A program made the position numbers and the translations under genes. A stretch of 64,000 nucleotides of DNA from Ktedonobacteria bacterium (GTDB taxonomy: Bacteria > Chloroflexota > Ktedonobacteria > Ktedonobacterales > JACDGC01), in contig DAIDGU010000047.1 of the NCBI GenBank assembly GCA_027459785.1, forward strand, positions 22,239 to 86,238, written 5' to 3'. Below the pieces are notes generated by a model. It saw only the letters and a program-made list of their open reading frames with translations, ran no database searches and was not told the DNA's origin. Positions within the stretch are counted from its first letter, which is position 1. Every line of letters begins with the position of its first letter. Shown one piece after another: positions 45,140-54,566 of this stretch.

Positions 45140-45901
45140 ATGAGTACTCGAAAGCGGCCCACCAAAGGCGCACCGCCGCCCGCCAAATCGAATACATCCT
45201 CACGCCCGGTGACACCACGCCCAGCGGCAACGCCCGCCGCGCGCCCGCTGACGCCGCAATCGGCGAAAGCGCCGGTTAGCGCACCGTCGGTGCCAGCGAC
45301 GAGATCGGCTTCGCGCCCGGTGGCGGCTGCTGCGCCGGCCCCTAGCGCCACCAGTGGCACGGCTAACCGAACGGCACCATCCGCCCGCAGCGCCACGAAG
45401 CCGGCCTCCGCCGCGCGTCCCGCCGGTACTGCTGCTCGCGCCACCGCACCCGTCGCCCGCGCGGTTCCCCCATCCGCCACCAGCGCGCCCGTCACGCGGT
45501 CCCCGATCTCGTTGCTCAGCGCGGTCATCCGCGCCTTCCCATATATGGGACTGGCGTATGTCATCTTCCTGGGGGCCATCGAGACGAGCATGCAGGTGGT
45601 CTATATCGTCGCGGTGATTGCCATCATTGGTGCGCTGGCGCTGGTGTTGGCGCGCAATCCCAAGGCGACGGCGCAGGTGCCGTCCCTGGCGGCTTTGCGC
45701 ACTACGGTTGAGGCGTGGCCCGGCGAGGTCGTCGCCGTTTCCGCCGCGCTGCTGGCGCTGGGCCTGGGGCTGATCGGCTGGGCCGGCTGGCACGCGACGC
45801 ATGACCAAAGCCTCTCGTGGATGGCGCTTTTGCTGCTGGTGCTGGCGCTCTTCTCGCTGATCCGCGCCAGTTATCAGCGCCCGGAAGTTGCGGCATCATG
45901 A
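45140..45901 (+). CDS. Ala/Pro-rich membrane protein of unknown function
   Basis: A 253-aa protein. The first 130 residues are low complexity, Ala/Pro/Ser/Thr/Arg-rich (SNTSSRPVTPRPAATPAARP). The C-terminal half has four membrane segments (about 140-158 IRAFPYMGLAYVIFLGAIET; 162-180; 200-220 VVAVSAALLALGLGLIGWAG; 232-250). A -10-like TATCCT at 45125-45130 leaves at most a few nt of leader, and no ribosome site is seen, so the message may be leaderless. A longer frame from 44798 only reads through repeats. Its stop overlaps the start of the methyltransferase gene (ATGA). Confidence 0.7.
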   Translation: MSTRKRPTKGAPPPAKSNTSSRPVTPRPAATPAARPLTPQSAKAPVSAPSVPATRSASRPVAAAAPAPSATSGTANRTAPSARSATKPASAARPAGTAARATAPVARAVPPSATSAPVTRSPISLLSAVIRAFPYMGLAYVIFLGAIETSMQVVYIVAVIAIIGALALVLARNPKATAQVPSLAALRTTVEAWPGEVVAVSAALLALGLGLIGWAGWHATHDQSLSWMALLLLVLALFSLIRASYQRPEVAAS

Positions 45902-47100
45902 CGACACCCGCCCTGCCGGTGCTGACGCTGAAGGCGCACCGCGATGAAGCCCTCATGCGCGGCCATCCGTGGATCTTCTCGCGCGCGATCCGCGATCCTA
46001 AGCCCACCCTCGCCCCCGGCGAATTGGTGGACGTGCAGGATGCCGCCGGCACCTTCATCGCGCGCGGCTACTACCATCCCCAGACTGACATCGCCGTGCG
46101 CGTGCTGACCCGCGATCCGGCAGCAAGCATCGACGCCGCTTTCCTGGCGCAGCGCATCCAACAGGCGCGGGCGCTCCGCGCGCCGCTCGAACGCGATCCC
46201 CGCACGGATGCTTATCGCGTGATCAATGCCGAAGGCGACTTCCTGCCCGGCGTCATCGTCGATCGCTATGCCGATGTGCTGGTGGTCCAGATCTCGACGG
46301 CAGGGATGGAGCGGCTGACGCCGGCGTTAGTGGAGGCGCTGCGCACGGTGCTGGAGCCAACCGCCATCGTGCTGCGCAACGACGTGAACGCGCGGGCGCG
46401 CGAGGGGCTGGCGCGCGAGCGCACGCGGCTCGCCTGGGGCGACACGCCCCCGCTGGTGGCGATTCAAGAGAACGGTTTGCGCTTCACGGTGGACGTGTGG
46501 ACGGGCCAGAAGACCGGCTTCTTTCTGGATCAGCGCGACAAGCGCCAGGCGTTGCAGAAATATGCTCCTGGGGCGCGCGTGCTGAATGCCTTCAGCTATA
46601 CCGGCGGCTTCGGCATCGCGGCGGGGGTGGCGGGCGCGGCCCACATCACCTCCGTCGATCAATCGGGGCCGGTCATCGCCCACGCCCGCGACCAATTCGC
46701 CCTGAACGGCCTCGATCCCGCCGCGCACGAATTTCTGGTCGGCGACGCTTTCGCCTATCTAGAAAAGTGGGCCACGGGCGACGAGCGCTTCGATATCGTC
46801 ATCCTCGATCCGCCCGCTTTCGCCAAGACGCTTCAGGCGCGGCCCCAGGCGCTCCGCGCCTATCGCCGGTTGAACATGCTGGGGATGCGCGTCCTCGCGC
46901 CCGGCGGCCTGCTTGTCACCTGCTCCTGCTCTGGCGCGGTCAGCATGGACGATTTCAGCGCCAATGTGCAGGAAGCCGCGCAACGCCTGGGCCGCCCCGT
47001 CCAGAGCGCCGAAACCTTCACCCACGGGTTGGACCATCCCGTCCTGCTCGCCATGCCCGAAGGCGGCTATCTGAAAGTGCTTTTCTGCCGCGTGCCTTGA
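45898..47100 (+). CDS. RlmI-like 23S rRNA cytosine-C5 methyltransferase
   Basis: Class I SAM-dependent RNA methyltransferase, 400 aa. N-terminal PUA domain (KAHRDEALMRGHPWIFSRAI), a central EEHD-like region (YRVINAEGDFLPGVIVDRY), then the catalytic domain: GQKTGFFLDQRDKRQALQKY, SAM loop NAFSYTGGFGIAAGVAGA, DPPAFAK, and LVTCSCSGAVSMDDF with the catalytic cysteine. Best match in layout is RlmI (YccW), which modifies 23S rRNA C1962 in E. coli; the target here is inferred. The start overlaps the preceding stop by 4 nt. Confidence 0.9.
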   Translation: MTTPALPVLTLKAHRDEALMRGHPWIFSRAIRDPKPTLAPGELVDVQDAAGTFIARGYYHPQTDIAVRVLTRDPAASIDAAFLAQRIQQARALRAPLERDPRTDAYRVINAEGDFLPGVIVDRYADVLVVQISTAGMERLTPALVEALRTVLEPTAIVLRNDVNARAREGLARERTRLAWGDTPPLVAIQENGLRFTVDVWTGQKTGFFLDQRDKRQALQKYAPGARVLNAFSYTGGFGIAAGVAGAAHITSVDQSGPVIAHARDQFALNGLDPAAHEFLVGDAFAYLEKWATGDERFDIVILDPPAFAKTLQARPQALRAYRRLNMLGMRVLAPGGLLVTCSCSGAVSMDDFSANVQEAAQRLGRPVQSAETFTHGLDHPVLLAMPEGGYLKVLFCRVP

Positions 47101-47163
47101 TCCGCCCCCAAGCGAGCGTCCGCTGGGCCTGCCCGCGCCACTGGCATCGGCGGCATGCGGGTT

Positions 47164-48000
47164 TCAGCGCAGCGCGATGACGACGGCGAAGCGGCCCGTC
47201 TTGCTGTTTTCCAGGCGATGCGAGAAGAAGAGATCGCGCCGGCAGCCGGTGCAGAGCTCGCTCTGCTCGATGCGATCAGCCCGCACGCCGCTGGCGAGCA
47301 GTTGCGCGCGATTGCACGCCGCCACGTCCAGCCGCAGCGAAGGGCGTTGGTCGCCGTCGCCGGTGGGGACCATGATCTCCGAAAAGAAGGTGTGCTGCGC
47401 CGCGAGGGGATGGGCAGCGAACGCATCACGCACGGGGGCATCCACCTCATAGCAGCAGGGGCCGATGCTGGGCGCGATGCCCACGTAGACCTCGTCGGGC
47501 TGCGTGCCATAGCGTTCGTGCATGGCCGTCAGCGCGTTCACGGCGACCGCGCTGCTGGTGCCGCGCCAGCCGGCATGGACCAGCGCGATGGCCTCGTGAG
47601 CGGGATCGACCAGCAAGATCGGCGTGCAATCGGCATAGGCCCAGAAGAGGCCCACCCCGCGCGCCCGCGTGATCAGCGCGTCGGCTTTGGTGTAGATGCG
47701 CCGCGCGAACGCCGCTTCATCGGCGAGATCCTCCGGCACGACCTCCACCACGTTTGTGCCGTGGACGGGGTGCGCCGTCACCAGCGTGGGATGGTCCGGT
47801 AGCGTGGCGACGACGCGGGCGCGGTTTTCTGCCACCCGCGCGGGATCGTCCCCGACGCTCAGCCCACAATTCAACGTGGCATACGGCGGCGCGCTCACGC
47901 CTCCCTGCCGCGCGAAGACGCCGTGAGTGATCAGCCCGTCGAACGCCGCGAACTGGTCAAACTGAAACCAGATAATGTCGCCATTTGTGTTTTGCCGCAC
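47164..48000 (-). CDS. pgeF: PgeF/YfiH-family laccase-domain protein
   Basis: A 278-aa protein of the YfiH/DUF152 family, described as purine-nucleoside-processing or peptidoglycan-editing enzymes. Conserved residues are visible: His in TAHPVHGTNVVEV, Cys in DCTPILLVDP and His in LVHAGWRGTS (metal-binding triad), plus GIAPSIGPCCYEVD. ATG at 48000. It probably acts on nucleosides or on misincorporated peptidoglycan precursors in the cytoplasm; both activities are reported in the family. It is convergent with the RNA methyltransferase gene. Confidence 0.9.
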   Translation of the reverse strand: MRQNTNGDIIWFQFDQFAAFDGLITHGVFARQGGVSAPPYATLNCGLSVGDDPARVAENRARVVATLPDHPTLVTAHPVHGTNVVEVVPEDLADEAAFARRIYTKADALITRARGVGLFWAYADCTPILLVDPAHEAIALVHAGWRGTSSAVAVNALTAMHERYGTQPDEVYVGIAPSIGPCCYEVDAPVRDAFAAHPLAAQHTFFSEIMVPTGDGDQRPSLRLDVAACNRAQLLASGVRADRIEQSELCTGCRRDLFFSHRLENSKTGRFAVVIALR

Positions 48001-48321
48001 GCCCGTTACCTACCTGCAAGAAAATAACCCCACCCCCGGTGGCTCCACCCCCGGCCCCTCCCCATCTGCGGATGGAGAGGGGAGCGCAGACATGGGGCGG
48101 ACATTCCTGTCCGCCTGGTGTTATGACCGACAAGAATGTCTATCCGCCAAGGAGTTGTGTTGCATGCTCCCACGCCGCCGCTGACACCTCATACCACATT
48201 CTGTCCACCATTTCGTGTTCTTCGCGCCTTTTCGTGGCTTTCGTGTTCTGTCCTCGCGCTATCACAGGTTGGAACCTGACTAGCGGTAGTGATGCGTTGA
48301 TATGGCATCAGGGTTCTGGCT
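48001..48321. other. Gene-free stretch with family B, A and E repeats
   Basis: 48024-48084: family B (CCCCTCCCCATCTGCGGATG and flanking CCCCACCCCCGG). 48092-48160: family A (GGGGCGGACATTCCTGTCCG, then a degenerate GACCGACAAGAATGTC). 48207-48258: a family E half (TTCGTGTTCTTCGCG ... GGCTTTCGTGTTCTGTCCTC). No gene seen. Confidence 0.75.
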
Positions 48322-49494
48322 TCACGCCGTCACCGGGCGCGAATTGAGTTGGCGGAGCGCCGTGATCATCGCTGGCAGTTGTGCCAGCACGCTGTCGATG
48401 TCGGCCTGCGTCGTGCTGTGGCCCAGCGTCAGGCGCAGGTGGCCGCGATTCCATGTGTCGTCAAGCCCCAGCGCCACCAGCACGTGCGAGGGATCGACGA
48501 TGGCGGATGTGCAGGCGGAGCCACTGGCCGCGGCGATGCCCGCGACATCCAGGTTCAGCAGCAAGGATTCGCCTTCGATGCCCTGGATCACGATGCTGGC
48601 GCTGTTCGGCAGCCGCTCGGTGGGATGCCCCGTCAGGCGCGTGCCGTCGATCTGCAAGAGGCCGGCGATGATGTGGTCGCGCAAGGCGATGAGGCGCGCG
48701 TTCTCCGCGTCGCGCTCAGCCTGGGCCAGTGCCAAAGCGGTCGCCGCGCCGACGATGCCAGCTACGTTCTCCGTACCAGCGCGCCGGTTGCGCTCCTGCG
48801 AGCCGCCGGTGATCTCCGGTGTGATGCGCGTCCCCGTGCGCAGATAGAGGATGCCGACGCCCTTGGGGCCATAGAACTTGTGCGCCGCCAGCGATAGGGC
48901 ATCGACCTTGAGCCTGGTCACGTCCAGGTCCAGCGCGCCGCCAGCTTGCACGGCGTCGGTATGCAGCGCGATGCGCCGGGGGCGGCAGAGCGCGCCGATC
49001 TCGGCGATGGGCTGGATCGTGCCGATCTCGTTATTCGCCAGCATGATCGTGACGAGGATCGTGGTGTCGGTCAGCGCGGCCTCCACGTCTGCCACGCGCA
49101 CGCGACCCGTCGCATCCACCGGCAGATAGGTGACGCGATAGCCCTCGTCTTCCAGCGCCTGGCAGGTATGCAGCACGGCGTGGTGTTCGATGCTGCTGGT
49201 GATGATGTGGTTGCCGCGCTTGCGCTGCGACGCCGCGATGCCCCGAATCGCCAGGTTATCGGCCTCGGAACCGCCGCCGGTGAAAACCACTTCCGTCGGG
49301 CGGCAATTCAAGATGCGCGCTACCGTCTCGCGGGCGTCGTCCAGCGCCGCCGCCGCATGGCGTCCCAGCGCGTACACGCCGCCGGGATTCCCGAACTGCG
49401 TCGTAAAATAGGGCAACATCGCATCCACCACGCGCGGATCGACCGGGGTGGTGGCGGCATGATCCAGATAAATGGTACCATCGGGCAAAGGCAT
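48322..49494 (-). CDS. Cysteine desulfurase (IscS/NifS type)
   Basis: PLP enzyme of 390 aa that takes sulfur from cysteine as persulfide for Fe-S clusters and tRNA thiolation. Motifs: IYLDHAATTPVDPRVVDAML, TGGGSEADNLAI, SSIEHHAVL, HTDAVQAGG, PLP lysine in SLAAHKFYGPKG, RRAGTENVAGIVG, and active-site Cys in SGSACTS. The short loop after that Cys marks the IscS/NifS class. GAGGAG is 8 nt before the ATG at 49494; a longer frame up to 49749 runs into the neighbouring gene. No iscU or mnmA is adjacent. Confidence 0.94.
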   Translation of the reverse strand: MPLPDGTIYLDHAATTPVDPRVVDAMLPYFTTQFGNPGGVYALGRHAAAALDDARETVARILNCRPTEVVFTGGGSEADNLAIRGIAASQRKRGNHIITSSIEHHAVLHTCQALEDEGYRVTYLPVDATGRVRVADVEAALTDTTILVTIMLANNEIGTIQPIAEIGALCRPRRIALHTDAVQAGGALDLDVTRLKVDALSLAAHKFYGPKGVGILYLRTGTRITPEITGGSQERNRRAGTENVAGIVGAATALALAQAERDAENARLIALRDHIIAGLLQIDGTRLTGHPTERLPNSASIVIQGIEGESLLLNLDVAGIAAASGSACTSAIVDPSHVLVALGLDDTWNRGHLRLTLGHSTTQADIDSVLAQLPAMITALRQLNSRPVTA

Positions 49495-49562
49495 ATTGCT
49501 GGCTCCTCGTCTCGCTCCATGCACTACTACAAAAAGTATAGCACGTGAGCGCGACGCGCTGC

Positions 49563-50003
49563 TCAGCTCGCTCGTGGACCTTGCGCCGCGCGGACGCTGA
49601 TCTCGTGGTGAAGGATGACATCCCACATCGCCCGGCTGACGCATTCTTCGTGGAGCGCCTGGGGCGGGGCGTGGGGCAGGCGCGGCAGCCAGGCCCAGGC
49701 GGGGATATGCCGCCGGCAGATGCCACACTCCCAGCGGCCCATGCTCCATCGCCGCTCGTGCTGCTCGTGGAAACGCGCCATCATGCGCGCGAAGATCGCC
49801 AACAGCCGGCGTCGGTGCTGGGTGGCGCGAAAGGCCAGCAGCGCCGCGTCATCGGCGTGGGGTACGCGCGGCAGCGCGCCGGATAGTCCCCCGCGCCGGC
49901 GCGCGTGGGTGGGCGTGCCGCCCAGATAATGCGTCGGCACCCGCGACGCGCGATAAACATGGGCCGTCGCCGCCGCCGGTCCCATGCCCCACAAATCCGC
50001 CAT
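49563..50003 (-). CDS. Hypothetical Arg/His-rich protein
   Basis: A 146-aa protein of unknown function. A zinc-binding-like pattern WECGICRRHIPAWAWLP ... ALHEECVSR is in the second half, preceded by a helix LLAIFARMMARFHEQHERRW. AGGAGG lies 9 nt before the ATG at 50003, which gives real support for translation. It may be co-transcribed with the cysteine desulfurase gene (68 nt downstream). No family recognised; short and lineage-restricted genes of this kind are hard to place. Confidence 0.6.
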   Translation of the reverse strand: MADLWGMGPAAATAHVYRASRVPTHYLGGTPTHARRRGGLSGALPRVPHADDAALLAFRATQHRRRLLAIFARMMARFHEQHERRWSMGRWECGICRRHIPAWAWLPRLPHAPPQALHEECVSRAMWDVILHHEISVRAAQGPRAS

Positions 50004-50392
50004 AAGCCGCTGCCTCCTTGCATAACCACTAGATAAGTCCAGGGCCGCGCCGCGTGGCCCAAACGTCCCGCCGCGCCCGCCCATCTGTCTCTAGCGTACC
50101 AGGGGCGCAAAATAGGGCGGCGTGCAAGCCTGGTGCAAACATGTTGACTAGCCAATGAATCAAACTTTGCTTGTATTGTAAAGGTACTTTTTGCACAGGA
50201 TGCAGAGTTTTTCAAACGAATGCGTTATACTTTACTAGGTGATTGTCAACTGGTGCTTGCAATTCCGAAAGTTTTGGCAGACACTTACGGCTTAATGTCT
50301 GTTTCAACTACTTTACGGATTAATACCCCTAGCACTTTTGGGGTTTGCACTTTGTAATCACAAAAGACAGCTATCAGCAAGAGGATAAGTTT
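50004..50392. other. Transition into an AT-rich island
   Basis: Base composition shifts sharply to AT from about 50120. A -35-like TTGACT is at 50144-50149 and a -10-like TATACT at 50226-50231, but they are not at promoter spacing to each other. Otherwise no gene, repeat family or hairpin stands out. Confidence 0.5.
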
Positions 50393-52081
50393 ATGAACCA
50401 AAAGCATAAAACAGTGTCCAGTACTAACTATTCAAAATTTTCATTTCGAAAGAATGATAGTATAGGCAATCCAGCCGCCGAGTCAGATGCAGCATTTTTA
50501 GTAAACTGTTTTGTTGATAATGAGGGCGATTTGGGTATCTTGCGTAACTGCGAAGATGAGCGTGGAATTTTGGTAGGACGCACCGGCGCAGGTAAAACAG
50601 CTTTGCTTACGATGCTGCTTAACAAAGAAGAGCGAGTAATTTCTTTAGATCCTCATGATCTAGCTTTGGGATATATATCAGATTCACCAGTACTAACGTT
50701 TTTTGAATCATTAGGCATAAAGATGGATGTTTTCTATCGAGCTTTATGGCGACATGTATTCGTTGTTGAAATCCTTAAGCAATTATTTGATCTTAGTAGT
50801 GAACAAGATAAGGCAGATCCATGGAATGTCCTGAAATATAGATTGCAAAGAAAACGAGCACATTTAGAAGGGCTTGAATACCTTCGCCAAAGGGGTACCC
50901 AATTTTGGAATACTACAGAAGAGTCAATCAAAGATATTACTATCAGAACAGAAAAAGAATTAAAGGCCACTGTAGATATTGGTCTTCATCAATTTATTGC
51001 AATGGGAGCAGAAGGTGCGATGAGACTAACGACTGAACAGCATGGGCTAATGCGTCAATTAGGGCAAGAAGTAGTAAATCGCAATCAAATGAGCAAGCTT
51101 TCTGCATTGTTTGATGCACTTGATAATGAGCTTTTAGTTGATCAACAAAAACGCTTCTTTATTATTGTAGATAAGCTTGATGAGGATTGGGTTGATAATC
51201 CAACACGCTATCGATTAATTCGTGCTCTTATTGAAACTTTGCGCGACTTTAATTCTAAAATTAGACAGGCAAAAGTAGTAGTTGCCCTACGAGTTGATCT
51301 ATTTGATCGTGTCCTTTCTGCAACTAGAGATTCGGGCTTTCAGGGCGATAAATATCAAGCTTTGTGCCTACCAATTCGGTGGAACCGGGACAATCTAGTA
51401 AAAGTAGTTGATCGCCGAATCAACCAATTTATTGAAAACAGATACGCAAGTAACCAAATTATCGGACATAGAGAGATTCTGCCACCTACAATCGGCGTAA
51501 ACCAAGAAAAAACAATCGATTATGTATTAGATCGCACATTATTGCAACCAAGAGATATAATAATGTTTTTTAATATTTTAGTTGAGTTAAGTGCTCAAAA
51601 CACGAGTAAAAACGGATTGATTTCCCAGCAAATCGTCCAGGACGCAGAAAATCGTTATTCTCGTGATCGACTAAAATCATTGATAGAAGAATGGTCTGTT
51701 CATTACCCAAATTTAGGACTTCTCACAGAGCTTTTAGCTACTCGATCATCTCATTTTCGGCTAGGCGAAATAACGTCGGATGAATTGGTTAATTTGAGTA
51801 TCAATATTGTGGAGCAGACTAATCCAGTAGTAGGAGATGATTATCATATTATGTGCAGATATGTTGAGGGAAAGGGTAAATCTGATAACGAATGGTTACG
51901 TAGTCAAATCGCGTGGATTTGGTATCGTGTAGGTCTAATAGGCTTGAAAACATCTCCTTACCTAAGTGTGATTTGGTCGGGTGATTTACTAGAGCGTTTG
52001 TCTCCAAAAGATATCAACGATAGTACAAAAATCCATATACACAAGGCTTTTGATCGTTCTCTTGGTTGTAAACCTTGCTAG
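50393..52081 (+). CDS. P-loop ATPase of the Sll1717 type, probably transferred
   Basis: A 562-aa ATPase. An N-terminal FGNP-like motif (IGNPAAESDAAFLV) leads into Walker A VGRTGAGKTALL (Lys68). FFIIVDKLDEDW at about 265 is the Walker B strand with acidic residues; VVVALRVDLFDRV looks like sensor 1. This layout fits the P-loop ATPases named after cyanobacterial Sll1717, whose role is unestablished. The ATG at 50393 has AGAGGA 7 nt upstream. Codon choice is strongly AT-rich (AAA, ATT, TTA), unlike every neighbour, which points to recent horizontal acquisition. It stands alone, with no nuclease or other effector beside it. A role in anti-phage defence is possible but unsupported. Confidence 0.72.
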   Translation: MNQKHKTVSSTNYSKFSFRKNDSIGNPAAESDAAFLVNCFVDNEGDLGILRNCEDERGILVGRTGAGKTALLTMLLNKEERVISLDPHDLALGYISDSPVLTFFESLGIKMDVFYRALWRHVFVVEILKQLFDLSSEQDKADPWNVLKYRLQRKRAHLEGLEYLRQRGTQFWNTTEESIKDITIRTEKELKATVDIGLHQFIAMGAEGAMRLTTEQHGLMRQLGQEVVNRNQMSKLSALFDALDNELLVDQQKRFFIIVDKLDEDWVDNPTRYRLIRALIETLRDFNSKIRQAKVVVALRVDLFDRVLSATRDSGFQGDKYQALCLPIRWNRDNLVKVVDRRINQFIENRYASNQIIGHREILPPTIGVNQEKTIDYVLDRTLLQPRDIIMFFNILVELSAQNTSKNGLISQQIVQDAENRYSRDRLKSLIEEWSVHYPNLGLLTELLATRSSHFRLGEITSDELVNLSINIVEQTNPVVGDDYHIMCRYVEGKGKSDNEWLRSQIAWIWYRVGLIGLKTSPYLSVIWSGDLLERLSPKDINDSTKIHIHKAFDRSLGCKPC

Positions 52082-52115
52082 TATTGTTTTTGGACTTAAA
52101 TTCGGTCAAAAAGAC

Positions 52116-53057
52116 TCAGAAGCGCGCGTGGGTCAGCGCGGCCAGCGCGATGCCCACGGCCAGCGTCAGGCCGAATTGGAAATGCAGGGCGGAGATCTGT
52201 TTCATGCCGCGCATATACGCTTTGCGGTCGGTGGTTAGCAAGATGGCGCGCAGGTGGGTATAGGCTGTAGGGAACGAGAGCCACGCCAGCAGGCTAAAGA
52301 GCGGCAAAAGGTGTACCAGCGCGAAGGCCGTCAGGGCGACATACGCGCCGACGATGAGCGCCGCGTGATAGCGTTTGCCGAAAGCCTGGCCGAAACGCAC
52401 CACCACGGTCTTTTTATTCACCGCCAGATCGTCCTGGTAGTCGCGGATATTATTCATATTGAGGATGGCGACGACGAGGAAACCGACCGGCACGCTGGCC
52501 GCGAACGCCGCCCACGACCAATGCGGGATCTGCACATAGTATGCGCCCCAGGTCATCAGGAAGCCCATCGCCAGGAAGACCATCACATCCCCCAGGCCGC
52601 GCGTCGCCAGCTTAAAGGGCTTGGCGCTATAGAAATAGGCTATCGCCAGCCCAGCCAGCCCGAAGAAGATAATTGCGGGACCAACCGTAGCGAGGAGCGC
52701 GATGCCCAACGCGACGGCCACGCCAAAGGCCGCGAAGCCCCCCAGCAACACCTGCTGCGCCGACATGGTTCCCTGAAAGATCACGGTGCTAGCGCCCAGT
52801 GATTGTTTGGTGTCAAGCCCATAGCGCCAATCAAAATATTCGTTGAAAAAGTTCGCGCCCACCTGCAAGAACAAGCCTGCCAGGAATGCCGCCAGGAACA
52901 GCCACGGATGGAACGCGCCTTGATACGCCGCCACGGCTGTCCCCACCAGGAGTGGACTGACGGTGGCGGTGAGCGAAAAAGGGCGCGCAGTCTTCACCCA
53001 CACGCCGATTGCTGCGCGTGGCGTGCGGATGGGCGCAGCTTCACTGATCTCGGTCAT
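52116..53057 (-). CDS. menA: 1,4-dihydroxy-2-naphthoate polyprenyltransferase (MenA-like)
   Basis: UbiA-superfamily membrane prenyltransferase, 313 aa, about nine membrane helices. First aspartate-rich motif NFFNEYFDWRYGLDTKQ and second motif NMNNIRDYQDDLAVNKKT bind the prenyl diphosphate through magnesium; the N terminus VKTARPFSLTATVSPLLVG is the MenA pattern. It joins the polyprenyl chain to dihydroxynaphthoate in menaquinone synthesis. Other men genes are absent here. It diverges from the MFS gene; two overlapping TATACT boxes lie between them (53088-53098). Confidence 0.9.
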   Translation of the reverse strand: MTEISEAAPIRTPRAAIGVWVKTARPFSLTATVSPLLVGTAVAAYQGAFHPWLFLAAFLAGLFLQVGANFFNEYFDWRYGLDTKQSLGASTVIFQGTMSAQQVLLGGFAAFGVAVALGIALLATVGPAIIFFGLAGLAIAYFYSAKPFKLATRGLGDVMVFLAMGFLMTWGAYYVQIPHWSWAAFAASVPVGFLVVAILNMNNIRDYQDDLAVNKKTVVVRFGQAFGKRYHAALIVGAYVALTAFALVHLLPLFSLLAWLSFPTAYTHLRAILLTTDRKAYMRGMKQISALHFQFGLTLAVGIALAALTHARF

Positions 53058-53087
53058 GGTACAGCCTCACATGTACATATCTCTTGC

Positions 53088-53098
53088 TATACTATACT
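53088..53098 (+). promoter_or_regulatory. Two overlapping -10-like boxes
   Basis: TATACTATACT between the divergent menA and MFS starts; each TATACT is a plausible plus-strand -10, with no clear -35 at 17 nt. Confidence 0.4.
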
Positions 53099-53157
53099 AC
53101 TGGCGGGCGGGAGCGAACAAGGATCTGCGCAGCAAACGGCAAAGTGGAGGAATTGCA

Positions 53158-54408
53158 ATGGCCCCTCTCTGGCGCGACGGCAACTTTCGGCGCATCTGGG
53201 CCGGGCAAACGGCGTCGATCTTCGGCGACCGCGTGACGGATATCGCGCTGCCGTGGCTGATCCTGGTGCAGACGCGCTCGCCCATCGCTGCCGGGCTGGT
53301 CGCGGCGGCGCGCTATGTGCCGATGGTGCTGCTGGGCGTTTTCGTCGGCGTCGTGGCGGATCGCGTGCCGCGCCGGGGGCTGCTGCTGGCGTGCGATGCC
53401 ATGCGGGCGCTGGCGCTGGGGGTGATCGTCGTGCTGGCGCTGGCCGGGCGCGCCGCGCCGTTGGGGCTGCTGGCCGGCGTCGTGCTGGTGTTGGGCATCG
53501 GCCAACTGGGCTTCCAGGCGGCCTACTGGGCGTGGCTGCCGGACGTGACGGGCGAGGCGCAGTATGGCCGGGCGACGGCGGCGCTGGAAGCCGCCGATGC
53601 CGCCAGCACGCTCACCGGCCCCGCGCTGGGTGGCGCGCTGATCCAGGTCATCGGTCCCGCGCTGGCGCTGGGCGCGGATGCCGCGTCGTATGCCGCGTCT
53701 TTTGTGGCGCTGGTTGCCGTGCGCCCGCCCCCGCTGCCACAGGCTGAGGCGCGCGGCGCGATCGGGTGGGGCAGCCTCTGGCGCGAGATCGCCGAAGGCG
53801 CGCGGACGATCCTGGCGTCGCCGGCGCAACGCCTGCTGAAAAGTTTCGGCACCGTACTCTACCTGAGTTCGGGGACGATCACCGTGTTGCTGGCGGTGCT
53901 GACGCAGACACGCCTGCACCTGCCCGCCTGGCAGGCCGGTTTCGTCTATGCCGCCGCTGGCATCGGTGGCCTGATCGGTAGCATGGTAGCGCCCCAGGTG
54001 CTGAAGCGCGCGTGGCCGCACGCTTTAGCCGCGACCTGCGCCGGCGCGGCGCTGGGCATGGCCGGGCTGGCGCTGGCCTGCGTGTTGCCTGGTGGCAGCG
54101 CCTTCGCGGTGGCGCTGGCGGCGAACCTGCTGCTGGATGGCTGTGTGGCGCTGAGCTTTATCATCACCGGCACGACCAGCACGCTCATCACGCCGCGCGT
54201 GGTGCGCGGGCGCGTCAACGCCATCAGCGCGCTCTATAGCGCCGCCGTGCGCGGCGGCGGCCTGGTGCTGGCCGGCCTGCTGGCGGCGGGCGGCGATCCG
54301 CTACCGGCCTTCGCCGCGCTCAGCGCGGCCTTCGCGCTGGCGAGCGCCGTGGGCGCGACACGCCGGGGAGCCGCCACCACGGCACCGCCGCAGCCCGCCC
54401 TTGAGTGA
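53158..54408 (+). CDS. MFS transporter (EntS-like)
   Basis: A 416-aa major facilitator with about twelve membrane segments. GDRVTDIALPWLILVQTRSP at the first helix and VGVVADRVPRRGLLLACDAM (the A-motif loop between helices 2 and 3) fit the MFS_3 drug/siderophore exporter group. Substrate is unknown. GGAGG lies 7 nt before the ATG at 53158. It is convergent with the BON-protein gene, with a family B repeat between the two stops. Confidence 0.88.
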   Translation: MAPLWRDGNFRRIWAGQTASIFGDRVTDIALPWLILVQTRSPIAAGLVAAARYVPMVLLGVFVGVVADRVPRRGLLLACDAMRALALGVIVVLALAGRAAPLGLLAGVVLVLGIGQLGFQAAYWAWLPDVTGEAQYGRATAALEAADAASTLTGPALGGALIQVIGPALALGADAASYAASFVALVAVRPPPLPQAEARGAIGWGSLWREIAEGARTILASPAQRLLKSFGTVLYLSSGTITVLLAVLTQTRLHLPAWQAGFVYAAAGIGGLIGSMVAPQVLKRAWPHALAATCAGAALGMAGLALACVLPGGSAFAVALAANLLLDGCVALSFIITGTTSTLITPRVVRGRVNAISALYSAAVRGGGLVLAGLLAAGGDPLPAFAALSAAFALASAVGATRRGAATTAPPQPALE

Positions 54409-54515
54409 GCAATACAGCGCGTGCCAGCGGCGGATAAGGATATCCATCCCACGATCCAGCAGGCAGCCCTGCTGGTCTGTCACCTTCCTCGGCGAACAAC
54501 CATCTTCCTCTTAAA

Positions 54516-54562
54516 CTCCCCCTCTCCATCGCCGATGGGGAGGGGGCTGGGGGTGGGGCCGC
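54516..54562. repeat. Family B repeat between convergent genes
   Basis: CTCCCCCTCTCCATC, GCC, GATGGGGAGGGGGCTGGGGG, TGGGGCC. It ends 5 nt before the stop of the BON gene, and the hairpin could end transcription from both sides, although no T-run is present. Confidence 0.8.
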
Positions 54563-54566
54563 ACGC

